Position numbers and translations under genes: made by a program. A DNA stretch of 64,000 nt. Origin: Microbacterium halotolerans (GTDB lineage: Bacteria > Actinomycetota > Actinomycetes > Actinomycetales > Microbacteriaceae). The first letter of the stretch is position 1, and every line of letters starts with the position of its first letter. Location of the stretch: NCBI RefSeq assembly GCF_003569805.1, contig NZ_KZ984051.1, positions 182,760 to 246,759 on the forward strand, read 5' to 3'. Shown here piece after piece: positions 43,692 to 51,651 of this stretch. Below the pieces are notes generated by a model. It searched no databases, was not told the DNA's origin, and was given only the letters and a program-made list of their open reading frames with translations.

Positions 43692-44956
43692 CCGATCGAC
43701 GAGACCTCGTTGGCCCAGGTGTCCCATGCCTTGTCAGCGGACTCGGTGCCGTTGAACACCCGGGTGACCGCGTCGTTGAGTGCGTCGCGGATCTGGAAGT
43801 AGTTCGACCCCTTGTACGGCTCGACGCTCACAGCCTCGGCACGTTCGATGCCGATCTCGCCGAGCGCAGCGCCGCCGAAGTAGTCGTTCGTGTAGCCGAG
43901 CAGCTCGTCCGACTCGTAGGCGTCTGGCTGGCTCGGGAAGGTGCCGGCGTTCTTGAACGCCTTGATCTGGGTCTCAGGCGAAGTCAGCCAGTCGGCGAGC
44001 TCCTGGGCCGCCTCGACGTTCTCGCCCTGGGTGGGCACGGTCAGGTACGACCCACCCCAGTTGCCGCCGCCACCGGGGAATGCGTTCGCGATCCGCCAGT
44101 CGTCGACATCCGGTGCCTCACCCTCGATGATGCCGAGCATCCACGGCGGGCACATCATCGCGGCGAACTCGCCGTTGGCCATGGCCGCATACCAGTCCTC
44201 GCTCCACTGGTCAGGGTAGGCCGCGATGTCGTTGGCGTTCTCGACCGTGGTGTCGAACACTTCGCGCACCGCCGGGTTGTCGGTGGCGATGATCGAGTTG
44301 TCGGTGTCCTCGAAGGTCTTCTCCTGCTGATTGATCAGCGCCTGGAACACGGAGCTGGCCGAGTCGAGGAACGGCTCGCCCGTCGCGTCGACGTATTCCT
44401 GACCGGTCTGGAACAGGTCGTCCCAGGTGCCGAAGAGACCGGCGACCTCATCCGGGTCGGTCGGCAGACCTGCATCGGCGAAGAGGCCTTCGCGGTAGCA
44501 GACGGCCTCCGGCCCGATGTCGGTGCCGTAGGCGATCAGGTTGTCGTCGGCGTCGGTTGCAGCCGCTTCCTTCCAGTCGAGCCAGCGGCCCTTGAGGCCA
44601 TCCGGCACCGGGGTGAGCATGTCGGAGTACTCCATCACCTCGGGCAGCCAGTCGACCTCGATCGCCTCGATGTCGCTGAGCCCGCCGCTGCCGAGCTTCT
44701 GGAAGAAGTTGGCGCGAGCGTCGTCGGTCGTCGCCGCCTTGTTGTGCACGATCTTCACGTCGTGCTCGGCCTCGTACTCGGCGAGCAGCTCGTCGCTGTA
44801 CCCGAAGTCGTTGAAGGTGGCGATGCTGAGCTCGATCGGGCCATCCGAATCGGCATTCGATCCGCCGTCGTCGCTTCCGCAGGCACTGAGCGCAAGGGCT
44901 CCGGCCGCGAGAACGGCCACGCCACTGGCGGCGCGGCGGGTTGCAGGTGTGATCAC
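43688..44956 (-). CDS. Sugar ABC transporter substrate-binding lipoprotein (CebE-like)
   Basis: A 422-residue lipoprotein: GTG 44956 after AAGGAG, a hydrophobic signal and lipobox LSAC (Cys at about 26). The mature part fits family 1 sugar-binding proteins (SIATFNDFGYSDELLAEYEA, PPWMLGIIEGEAPDV, TVPTQGENVEAAQELADWL). It is the first gene of the operon, directly behind a CebR-type operator pair, so cellobiose or cello-oligosaccharide is the probable ligand; this is inference. Confidence 0.94.
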   Translation of the reverse strand: MITPATRRAASGVAVLAAGALALSACGSDDGGSNADSDGPIELSIATFNDFGYSDELLAEYEAEHDVKIVHNKAATTDDARANFFQKLGSGGLSDIEAIEVDWLPEVMEYSDMLTPVPDGLKGRWLDWKEAAATDADDNLIAYGTDIGPEAVCYREGLFADAGLPTDPDEVAGLFGTWDDLFQTGQEYVDATGEPFLDSASSVFQALINQQEKTFEDTDNSIIATDNPAVREVFDTTVENANDIAAYPDQWSEDWYAAMANGEFAAMMCPPWMLGIIEGEAPDVDDWRIANAFPGGGGNWGGSYLTVPTQGENVEAAQELADWLTSPETQIKAFKNAGTFPSQPDAYESDELLGYTNDYFGGAALGEIGIERAEAVSVEPYKGSNYFQIRDALNDAVTRVFNGTESADKAWDTWANEVSSIG

Positions 44957-45051
44957 GTTTCCACTCCTTCGTGGTGGTTTCCGCGGCTCCGGGCATCCGG
45001 AGCCGCGTCTTCTGTGGTGTTGGGAGGGTGCGTCGGGAGGTCCGGCGCGGC

Positions 45052-45109
45052 GTGGGAGCGCTCCCACTGCTGAGGCACCACGTTATGGGAGCGCTCCCAT
45101 GATTGTCAA
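45052..45109 (-). promoter_or_regulatory. Cellobiose operon promoter with two CebR-type operators
   Basis: On the minus strand, -35 TTGACA (45104-45109) and -10 TAACGT (45080-45085) have an 18-bp spacer. Operator 1, ATGGGAGCGCTCCCAT (45085-45100), fills that spacer. Operator 2, GTGGGAGCGCTCCCAC (45052-45067), lies just after the transcription start. The centres are 33 bp apart, about three helix turns. TGGGAGCGCTCCCA is the established CebR/CelR site. Confidence 0.93.
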
Positions 45110-45160
45110 GGGAGTCGGCGGATCGAGATCGGGTCGGCCCCGATTCGGGTGCGCCCGGTG

Positions 45161-45856
45161 CTAACGGCCGGGGAACAGGTCGGGGCCGAACCCTGCTTTG
45201 GCGATGATCTGCGCCGCGATCGTGCGGTTGTTCGCGCCGAGCTTCGCGAGCACCTCGCCCTGATGGCTGCGCACCGTCGTGACGCTGATATCGAGCAGAT
45301 CGGCGATCTCGGGAAGTTTGAGCCCCAGCGCCAATTGCTGCGCCACCTCGCTCTCGCGCGGGCTGAGCCGCTCATACAACCGGCGGGCCGCCGTCTGTTC
45401 ATCGTTCGCCGCACCACTCGCCGATTCGGCGATCATCCGGGTGACCTCGGCACGCGGGCCGACGAAGCTCTCCCCTGCTGCGGCGATCCGGATCGTCTGC
45501 TCGATCTCGTCCGCGACCCTCACCTTGGGCAGGAACCCCAGCGCACCCGCTTCGACCATGCTGCCGACGTACTCGTCGACTGCGAGCCCCGTCATCGCGA
45601 CGACCCGCACGTCGGGCGCGACTCTGGCGACCTCACGCGTGGCACGGATGCCGTCGAGCTCCGGCATCCTCACGTCCATGAGCAGCACGTCGGGAGCGTA
45701 CGCGCGGGCGGCCTCCACCGCCTCCCGACCGTTGCCCGCCTCGGCCACGACCTCGATGCCGTCGGCATGCGCCAGCTTGTCTGCGATGAACCCACGGACC
45801 ATCACCTCGTCGTCGGCGATCACCACCCGTATCGGGCGCGCGGTCTGGTCGGTCAC
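45161..45856 (-). CDS. Two-component response regulator, NarL/LuxR type
   Basis: A 231-residue regulator. Receiver domain with acidic pocket IADDEV, phosphorylation Asp in LLMDVRMPELDG and Lys in LGFLPKVR; a LuxR helix-turn-helix at the C-terminus (LSPRESEVAQQLALGLKLPEIADLLDIS in two parts, then TVRSHQGEVL). Start is GTG 45856. Its kinase is encoded 165 bp upstream on the same strand. Confidence 0.94.
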   Translation of the reverse strand: MTDQTARPIRVVIADDEVMVRGFIADKLAHADGIEVVAEAGNGREAVEAARAYAPDVLLMDVRMPELDGIRATREVARVAPDVRVVAMTGLAVDEYVGSMVEAGALGFLPKVRVADEIEQTIRIAAAGESFVGPRAEVTRMIAESASGAANDEQTAARRLYERLSPRESEVAQQLALGLKLPEIADLLDISVTTVRSHQGEVLAKLGANNRTIAAQIIAKAGFGPDLFPGR

Positions 45857-46021
45857 GTCGTCAGTCTACGAACCGCCTCCGACGTCGAGTCACCGAGGGA
45901 TCCGCTCCCACGGCGCCGCCGGTCGCAACCGGGTCGCTCGCGCCTCGATGCATCCCCGCTTCGATGCACGAAGTCCGCGCCATCCGGGCGTCCGCCGCGC
46001 AGCCGCGGCGCTGCACACTGG

Positions 46022-47260
46022 TCAGCTCGCATCAGGCGTCAGCCATGGCAGCGTCGCATCGACGATGAACCGCCCCTCGTGTTCGCCGATCCAGATCTCA
46101 CCGCCGATCTGATCCACGCGCTCGCGCATTCCCGTCGCCCCGAGGCCCGCGCCGTGCGTGGACAGCGCGCCGGGTGCTGCGGCGAGATCGTTCTCGATGC
46201 GCAGTCGCACGCCGTCGATCGGTGTGCCATCGAGGAAGATCCGGATGACGCACCCCGGCGCATGCCTGACCGCATTGCTCAGCCCCTCCTGCACAAGGCG
46301 GTACACGTTCTGGTGCAGCAGATCGCTCGCACCGTCGAGCCCCTCGAGCAGGATCATCGTCTCGAGCCGCACGCCGGCCGCGCGGTGGGAGCGCACGATG
46401 TCGGCGATGCCGCGCATCGTGGGCGCAGGGGCGGACGGCGCATGCCCCAGCGGAGTGCGCAGATCGTTGACGAGTGCGCCGAGATCGTCGGCCGCACGCA
46501 CCGTCTCGGCGCGCAGCGAGCGAGCGAAGTCGACGACGCGCGGATCGCCCGCGGCGGCGGCCGTCTCGATCTCATCGCTGCGGAAGGAGATCATCGTGAG
46601 CCTCTGCCCGAGGGAATCATGCAGCTCGCGCGCGACCTGTTCGCGCACCCTGGTGCGCTCGAGCTCGTCGCCCAGCATGTCGGCCCTGGCGCGCTCGTGC
46701 TCCGCCCGATGGGTGGCGGTGTCGGTGCGGCGATACGCACGTGAGAGGGCAAGAGCGCCGTAGTACGCGCCGAGCGAGAGGGTCGCGATCACGAATGGGG
46801 CGACGACCTCGAGCACCGGTGACTCACGGTTGTCAGCCAGCGCCCACACCACGGCGCCGCCCCACGGGCCGAAGGCCTCACGCAGCGCGAAACCGACCAC
46901 GGCCGCCGGCACGCCCCAGCGCACCCACCGCACGAGCCGACCGGGCCGGCGCGTGGCCACGGCGAAGCCGCCGATCAGCAGAAGCAGGTACTCCGAGCCG
47001 AGCACGGTGAGAACCGCGCCAGCCGCGAGCACCAGGACCGGCACACGGTGCCGCCAGAACACCGTGACCCATGCCGCCGTGATGACGACGCCTCCGAGCG
47101 CTCCGAGACCCGTGAGCTGCTGGGTGCTTGTGACGGCGCCTGGCACGTTGAAGAGTTCAATGAACCCGACGAACCATCCGAACGCGAACAGCACGATCGT
47201 GCCGACGATCGATGCGGTGATCACGACGACGCGCGACGGGCTGGCTCCGGACGGCTGCAC
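46022..47260 (-). CDS. Two-component sensor histidine kinase (HisKA_3 type)
   Basis: A 412-residue kinase. The first half has about five to six membrane helices without a large external loop; the dimerisation and phosphoacceptor site is ARELHDSLGQRL, and the ATPase shows NAVRHAPG (N box) and GLGATGMRERVDQIGG (G box). GTG 47260. It presumably phosphorylates the adjacent regulator. The signal is unknown; lack of an external domain suggests a membrane-borne cue. Confidence 0.92.
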   Translation of the reverse strand: MQPSGASPSRVVVITASIVGTIVLFAFGWFVGFIELFNVPGAVTSTQQLTGLGALGGVVITAAWVTVFWRHRVPVLVLAAGAVLTVLGSEYLLLLIGGFAVATRRPGRLVRWVRWGVPAAVVGFALREAFGPWGGAVVWALADNRESPVLEVVAPFVIATLSLGAYYGALALSRAYRRTDTATHRAEHERARADMLGDELERTRVREQVARELHDSLGQRLTMISFRSDEIETAAAAGDPRVVDFARSLRAETVRAADDLGALVNDLRTPLGHAPSAPAPTMRGIADIVRSHRAAGVRLETMILLEGLDGASDLLHQNVYRLVQEGLSNAVRHAPGCVIRIFLDGTPIDGVRLRIENDLAAAPGALSTHGAGLGATGMRERVDQIGGEIWIGEHEGRFIVDATLPWLTPDAS

Positions 47261-47504
47261 GCCATGAGGCTATTCGACACCTGCGACGTCCGAATCATCG
47301 GTTCGTCGGGAGCACCCCTCGAATTCGAGGACACGGACGATCGAATATGAGGATTCTGCGAACCTCGGATGTGCCGGACACTTTGTGAAGAACCGATATT
47401 CGGCGAGATTCGAGCGGCGATGCCGCACTCTGCGCCCACCCTTCGGTCTTCGTCCGTGGGCGCGCGGCGCCGTGTCGCACGCCCACTCGCACAGAAAGCA
47501 CAGC

Positions 47505-48347
47505 ATGTCTCAGAACGCCACCCCTCCCACGTCCCCGATGGCGCCGGCACCGGTGCCGCCCGCCCCCAAGCAGAAGAACACCGTCGGTCTGATCGCACTC
47601 GTCGTCGGCGTCGCCGGCTTCGTCTTCGCCTGCATCCCCGGCGCGCTCATCGTAGGCTGGCTGCTGCTTCCCATCGCGTTCGTCCTGGGCATCGTCGCGC
47701 TCTGCCTGCGCGGGAAGAGCAGGTGGGCCGGTCTCGTCGGCCTCATCCTGTCGGTCGTCGGTTCGATCGTCGGCGCGATCGTGTTCTTCACCGTGGTCGC
47801 CACGGCGGTGGACGACGCCTTCGACGAGGCATCCGGGGGCGACACCGTGATCACCGAAGACGAAAGCACCTCAGAGGAGGAGCCCGCCGCGACCGAGGAC
47901 GACGGCGACGCCGCGGAGGCGGAGAAGGGCACCCGTGAGAACCCGGTGTCGTTCGACGCCACTATCGAGAACAACGACTGGACCATCACGCTCGCCGACT
48001 TCAACCCGGATGCGAACGCTGAGGTTGCCGATGGCAATCCCTTCAACGATGAACCGGGTGATGGCGAAGTGTGGATCACCGTTACTCCCACCGCCACATA
48101 CCACGGCTCCGACTCCGGCCTCGCGGCGGAGCTCCAGTTCGCGTTCGTGAGCGCAGACGGCACAGTCACCAACGGCTATGACTCGATCGCCGTACTGGAC
48201 GATTCCTTCGACAGCGCTGCCGAGCTCTACGACGGCGGCACCACAACGGGCACGGTCACACTGCTCGTGCCAGCCGATCTGGATGGCGGCCTGCTCCGCA
48301 TCGCTCCCGGCTTCCTCGCCGACGAGGTGTTCGTCAGCCTGCCGTAA
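47505..48347 (+). CDS. DUF4352/DUF4190-like membrane-anchored protein
   Basis: A 280-residue protein: Pro-rich start, two or three helices (TVGLIALVVGVAGFVFACIP, LLLPIAFVLGIVALCL, LVGLILSVVGSIVGAIVFF), an acidic linker, then an external beta-sandwich of DUF4352 type (NPVSFDATIENNDWTITL ... DGEVWITVTPTATYHG). ATG 47505 follows AGAAAG. Divergent from the sensor kinase and so a possible target of that system. Ligand unknown. Confidence 0.85.
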   Translation: MSQNATPPTSPMAPAPVPPAPKQKNTVGLIALVVGVAGFVFACIPGALIVGWLLLPIAFVLGIVALCLRGKSRWAGLVGLILSVVGSIVGAIVFFTVVATAVDDAFDEASGGDTVITEDESTSEEEPAATEDDGDAAEAEKGTRENPVSFDATIENNDWTITLADFNPDANAEVADGNPFNDEPGDGEVWITVTPTATYHGSDSGLAAELQFAFVSADGTVTNGYDSIAVLDDSFDSAAELYDGGTTTGTVTLLVPADLDGGLLRIAPGFLADEVFVSLP

Positions 48348-48360
48348 CGCCCGACCTCTG

Positions 48361-48399
48361 CGCGATGGCCCGCTCCCTTCGCGGGGCCGGGCCATCGCG
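48361..48399 (+). terminator. Terminator-like hairpin
   Basis: CGCGATGGCCC (48361-48371) and GGGCCATCGCG (48389-48399) form a perfect 11-bp stem, 14 bp after the DUF4352 stop. Confidence 0.7.
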
Positions 48400-48604
48400 C
48401 GGACCTGACCATCCGTGCGGACGGCGTGCTCACACCGTTCCTTCTCACCCGCGGCCCCGAACACGCGCCGACTCAACGCCAACCTCGTGAGACGATTGCG
48501 ACCGGACGAGATCCGACCATCCGGTCAACAGGGCGAAGAACCCACTCACCCCGGCGGTCGCACTCTTGTCCGAGCACGCGTCCGACAGCGACCGAGCGGC
48601 AGAG

Positions 48605-48964
48605 CTACGCCTCCAGCCCCTTCTCACGGCGCCTGCGGTCGATCTCGGCGCGCAGGCGCTCCTCCTTCTCCTCGCGCTCGAGATCGGCGAGCTGCTGCTC
48701 GGTCGAGCGACGGCGCGAAGGCGGCGGAGCGGGCCTGGTGCGGTCCACGACGCGGGTGGGGAACGCACTCGATGCCGGTTCCGCCACCGAGTAGTCGCGT
48801 CCCACCGCCCACCAGAGCACGCTGCCGAGCAGCGGGATCAGGATGACGACGAACACCCAGGCGATCTTCGGCAGGAACTTCACCTGGGGTTCGGGGCGCC
48901 GGATGACGTCGACGAGTGTGATCACGAAGAAGACGAAGGCGACGGCGGTCAGGACGACGTACAT
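48605..48964 (-). CDS. Membrane protein with phospholipase D nuclease-like N-terminal (PLDc_N) domain
   Basis: A 119-residue protein. Helix one VVLTAVAFVFFVITLVDVIRR, then PKIAWVFVVILIPLLGSVLWWAVGR, the exact PLDc_N pattern, followed by a charged coiled tail (STEQQLADLEREEKEERL). ATG 48964 has TACGAT 7 nt upstream and is probably leaderless. Divergent from purS. Function unknown. Confidence 0.88.
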   Translation of the reverse strand: MYVVLTAVAFVFFVITLVDVIRRPEPQVKFLPKIAWVFVVILIPLLGSVLWWAVGRDYSVAEPASSAFPTRVVDRTRPAPPPSRRRSTEQQLADLEREEKEERLRAEIDRRRREKGLEA

Positions 48965-49067
48965 GCCGCATATCGTACCGGCGTTCCGCGGCGACGCGTC
49001 ACGACAGCCACGGTCGCGCGGATAGAATGAACCCGCACACCCTGCCCGCGACATCCGGAGCTCCTCA

Positions 49068-49316
49068 ATGCCCACCATCGTCGTCGACGTCATGCCCAAG
49101 GCCGAGCTCCTGGACCCCCAGGGCAAAGCGGTCACCGGTTCCCTCGCCCGTCTCGGGCACGGATCGTTCCAGAACGTCCGCATCGGCAAGCGGGTCGAAC
49201 TGACTGTCGAAGGCGAGGTCACCGACGAGGTGCTCGCCGAGGCGAAGCAGGTCGCGGAGGACGTGCTGTCGAACCAGGTGATCGAGGACGTTGTGGGCAT
49301 CGAGGTCGTCGAATGA
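49068..49316 (+). CDS. purS: Phosphoribosylformylglycinamidine synthase subunit PurS
   Basis: An 82-residue subunit ([36 protein letters not shown]). It structures the PurL-PurQ-PurS complex that makes FGAM. Start ATG 49068 after GGAG, with a -10 TAGAAT at 49023-49028. It overlaps purQ by ATGA. purL, which normally follows, is not in this place. Confidence 0.97.
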   Translation: MPTIVVDVMPKAELLDPQGKAVTGSLARLGHGSFQNVRIGKRVELTVEGEVTDEVLAEAKQVAEDVLSNQVIEDVVGIEVVE

Positions 49317-50014
49317 CCCGGATCGGCGTCATCACCTTCCCCGGCTCGCTCGACGACGGCGATGCACGCCGCGCCGTGCGCGCCGCGGGAGCCGAGCCGG
49401 TCGCGCTGTGGCACGGATCGCACGACCTCGACGGGGTCGACGCCGTGATCCTGCCGGGCGGATTCTCGTACGGCGACTACCTGCGCGCCGGCGCGATCGC
49501 CGCGCACGCGCCGATCATGGCCGAGGTGAAGGACGCCGCCGCGAAGGGTGTGCCGGTGCTCGGCATCTGCAACGGGTTCCAGATGCTCGTCGAGGCGCAC
49601 CTGCTGCCCGGAGGCCTGATCCGCAACGCGCACCAGCAGTTCATCCGGCGCGACCAGAAGCTGCGCATCGAGAACGCGTCGACCGCGTGGACGAGCGAGT
49701 TCTCCGCCGGTCAGGAGATCATCATCCCGCTGAAGAACGCCGACGGCGGCTACACCGCGGATGCCGAGACGCTGAAGCGGCTCGAGGGCGACAGTCGCGT
49801 GGCGTTCCGCTACGTGGGCGTGAACCCGAACGGTTCGCTGAACGACATCGCTGGCGTCTCCAACGAGGCCGGCAACGTCGTCGGCCTGATGCCGCACCCC
49901 GAGCACGCCGTCGAGCCCGGCTTCGGACCTGGAACCCCCGCCGCGATGCGCTCCGGCGTCGACGGCCTGGCGTTCTTCACCAGCGCCATCAGCGCCACGC
50001 TCGCCGCCACGTAG
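49313..50014 (+). CDS. purQ: Phosphoribosylformylglycinamidine synthase subunit PurQ (glutaminase)
   Basis: A 233-residue class I glutamine amidotransferase. Catalytic Cys in LGICNGFQ, His and Glu in [22 protein letters not shown] is the PurQ hallmark. It releases ammonia from glutamine for PurL. ATG overlaps purS. After it the strand changes to a TetR gene. Confidence 0.97.
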   Translation: MTRIGVITFPGSLDDGDARRAVRAAGAEPVALWHGSHDLDGVDAVILPGGFSYGDYLRAGAIAAHAPIMAEVKDAAAKGVPVLGICNGFQMLVEAHLLPGGLIRNAHQQFIRRDQKLRIENASTAWTSEFSAGQEIIIPLKNADGGYTADAETLKRLEGDSRVAFRYVGVNPNGSLNDIAGVSNEAGNVVGLMPHPEHAVEPGFGPGTPAAMRSGVDGLAFFTSAISATLAAT

Positions 50015-50094
50015 GGCGCATGCCGCAGCATCCGGTGCGATGCGAAAGGTCCGCTTCGCAGTCAAGGCGTGGGAGGTCGCGTGCTGACGGCTGG

Positions 50095-50634
50095 TCAGCG
50101 TCGACGCAGCCCGTCGAGGATCAGGTCGAGCAGATGTCGGGCGCGCGCGTCCCACTCTTCCTCATCGATGCGCGCGAGATAGCCGATGAGCAGCGTCACA
50201 TCGCGAGCGTCCACGTCGTCGCGCACCTCTCCCGCATGACGACCCGCCTGCAGCAGCTCGTCGATGGCTGAGGTGATGCGGGTGATGCTGGCGTCGGTGA
50301 GTTCACGCCACACGGTCGTCTCGACGGCGGCGATGAGTCCTCGCTTGACTCGTGCGTAGTCTGCCACCTCACCCAGCCACAGCCGCAGGGCGGCGAGCGG
50401 CGCGTGGCCCTCGATCAGCCGTGGCGCAGCAGATGCCAGTTCGTCGACCTCGCGTGCGTAGGCCGCGGCCAGCACGTCTTCGCGTGTCGGGAAGTGTCGA
50501 TAGAGCGTGCCCTGCCCGACGCCGGCCTCGCGGGCGATCGCACTGAGGCGCACCTCCTCGTCCGACGCAAGTGCAGCGCGGGCGGCGACCAATATGCGTT
50601 CGCGATTCTGTGCGGCGTCTGCGCGTGGAGACAT
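50095..50634 (-). CDS. TetR/AcrR family transcriptional regulator
   Basis: A 179-residue repressor with helix-turn-helix at about 28-50 (RLSAIAREAGVGQGTLYRHF). Divergent from an SDR gene, with two operator-like palindromes between. It probably represses itself and the SDR gene; the inducer is unknown. Confidence 0.93.
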   Translation of the reverse strand: MSPRADAAQNRERILVAARAALASDEEVRLSAIAREAGVGQGTLYRHFPTREDVLAAAYAREVDELASAAPRLIEGHAPLAALRLWLGEVADYARVKRGLIAAVETTVWRELTDASITRITSAIDELLQAGRHAGEVRDDVDARDVTLLIGYLARIDEEEWDARARHLLDLILDGLRRR

Positions 50635-50661
50635 CGAGGCATCCTTCCCAGTCGGCTAAAC

Positions 50662-50700
50662 GGACAGTTGTCTGCTACCGTTTCTTTCGGACAACTGTCC
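50662..50700. promoter_or_regulatory. Pair of TetR operators
   Basis: GGACAGTTGTCT (50662-50673) and GGACAACTGTCC (50689-50700) are two copies of a 12-bp palindrome, the second perfect. Centres are 27 bp apart. A -10-like TACCGT (50676-50681) lies between them. Confidence 0.8.
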
Positions 50701-50720
50701 ACTTTACTGGAGGAGGAAGC

Positions 50721-51455
50721 GTGATCAAGGGAAAGACAGTCGCAATCACCGGTGCCAGCAGTGGGATCGGGGAGGCAACCGCTCGGCTGCTCGCCCACCA
50801 AGGTGCAGCGGTGGCGCTCGGAGCGCGCCGTACAGAGAGACTGGCGACGATCGCCGAGGAGATCACGCAGGCGGGCGGGCGCGCGTTGGCGTGCGAGGTG
50901 GATGTCACGCGAGGCGAGGACATGCAGCGCTTCGTCAGGCGCGCCGTAGAGGAGTTCGGGGCTCTGGACGTCTTGATCTCCAATGCCGGGATCAGTCGTA
51001 TCGGCCCGATGAGCGATCTCGACGTCGAGGGGTGGGACGCCATGATCGATGTCAACCTGCGTGGGGTTCTCAACGGCATCGCTGCAGCGCTGCCGTTGTT
51101 TCGCACCCAAGGACACGGTCACGTGGTCACCACAGTCTCGACCTCAGGGCTCAAGATCGTTCCGACCCAGGCGGTCTATGCGGGCACGAAGAACGCCGTC
51201 CGGACCACCCTCGAAGCACTGCGCCAGGAATCCACCGACGGAACCCTGCGCACGACCACGATCTCGCCTGGATTCGTGCAGACCGAACTCGTGGACAACG
51301 TCGCCGACGATGCCACACGAGAAGAGGCGCAGCGGCGCATGGCCGAAATGGGGATCCCTGCTGAAGCGGTCGCCCGAGCCATCGCATTCGCCATCGACAC
51401 GCCCGAGGACGTCGAGATCGGCGATCTCACCATCCGTCCGACACGGCAGAACTGA
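50721..51455 (+). CDS. Short-chain dehydrogenase/reductase
   Basis: A 244-residue SDR: AITGASSGIGEATARLL near the start, NAGISRIG, catalytic Ser in STSGLK and YAGTK as the active-site pair. GTG 50721 follows GGAGGAGG. It is the likely target of the divergent TetR. Substrate unknown; similar to oxidoreductases often found next to TetR genes. Confidence 0.92.
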   Translation: MIKGKTVAITGASSGIGEATARLLAHQGAAVALGARRTERLATIAEEITQAGGRALACEVDVTRGEDMQRFVRRAVEEFGALDVLISNAGISRIGPMSDLDVEGWDAMIDVNLRGVLNGIAAALPLFRTQGHGHVVTTVSTSGLKIVPTQAVYAGTKNAVRTTLEALRQESTDGTLRTTTISPGFVQTELVDNVADDATREEAQRRMAEMGIPAEAVARAIAFAIDTPEDVEIGDLTIRPTRQN

Positions 51456-51488
51456 TCCCCGCAGTCGAGCCAGCCAGTGGGTTCAGAC

Positions 51489-51519
51489 CGCAGTCACCCC
51501 CCCCCCCCCCCCGACTGCG
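51489..51519. repeat. C16 homopolymer flanked by a 7-bp inverted repeat
   Basis: Sixteen consecutive C (51497-51512) are bracketed by CGCAGTC (51489-51495) and GACTGCG (51513-51519). It stands 33 bp after the SDR stop and 132 bp from the end of the AarF-like gene. Its length may vary between cells or be a sequencing artefact. Confidence 0.8.
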
Positions 51520-51651
51520 ACGACCTCGAAAAGCACCCGGATGGAACGACGCAAGTCGTTCGTCTGTGCAGTGCGCAGCGTTCGCCGCACTATCGCCGAC
51601 GACGACGCAGACGAGCGTGCGGGATAGAACGTCGCGCCATGGACGCAGCGT

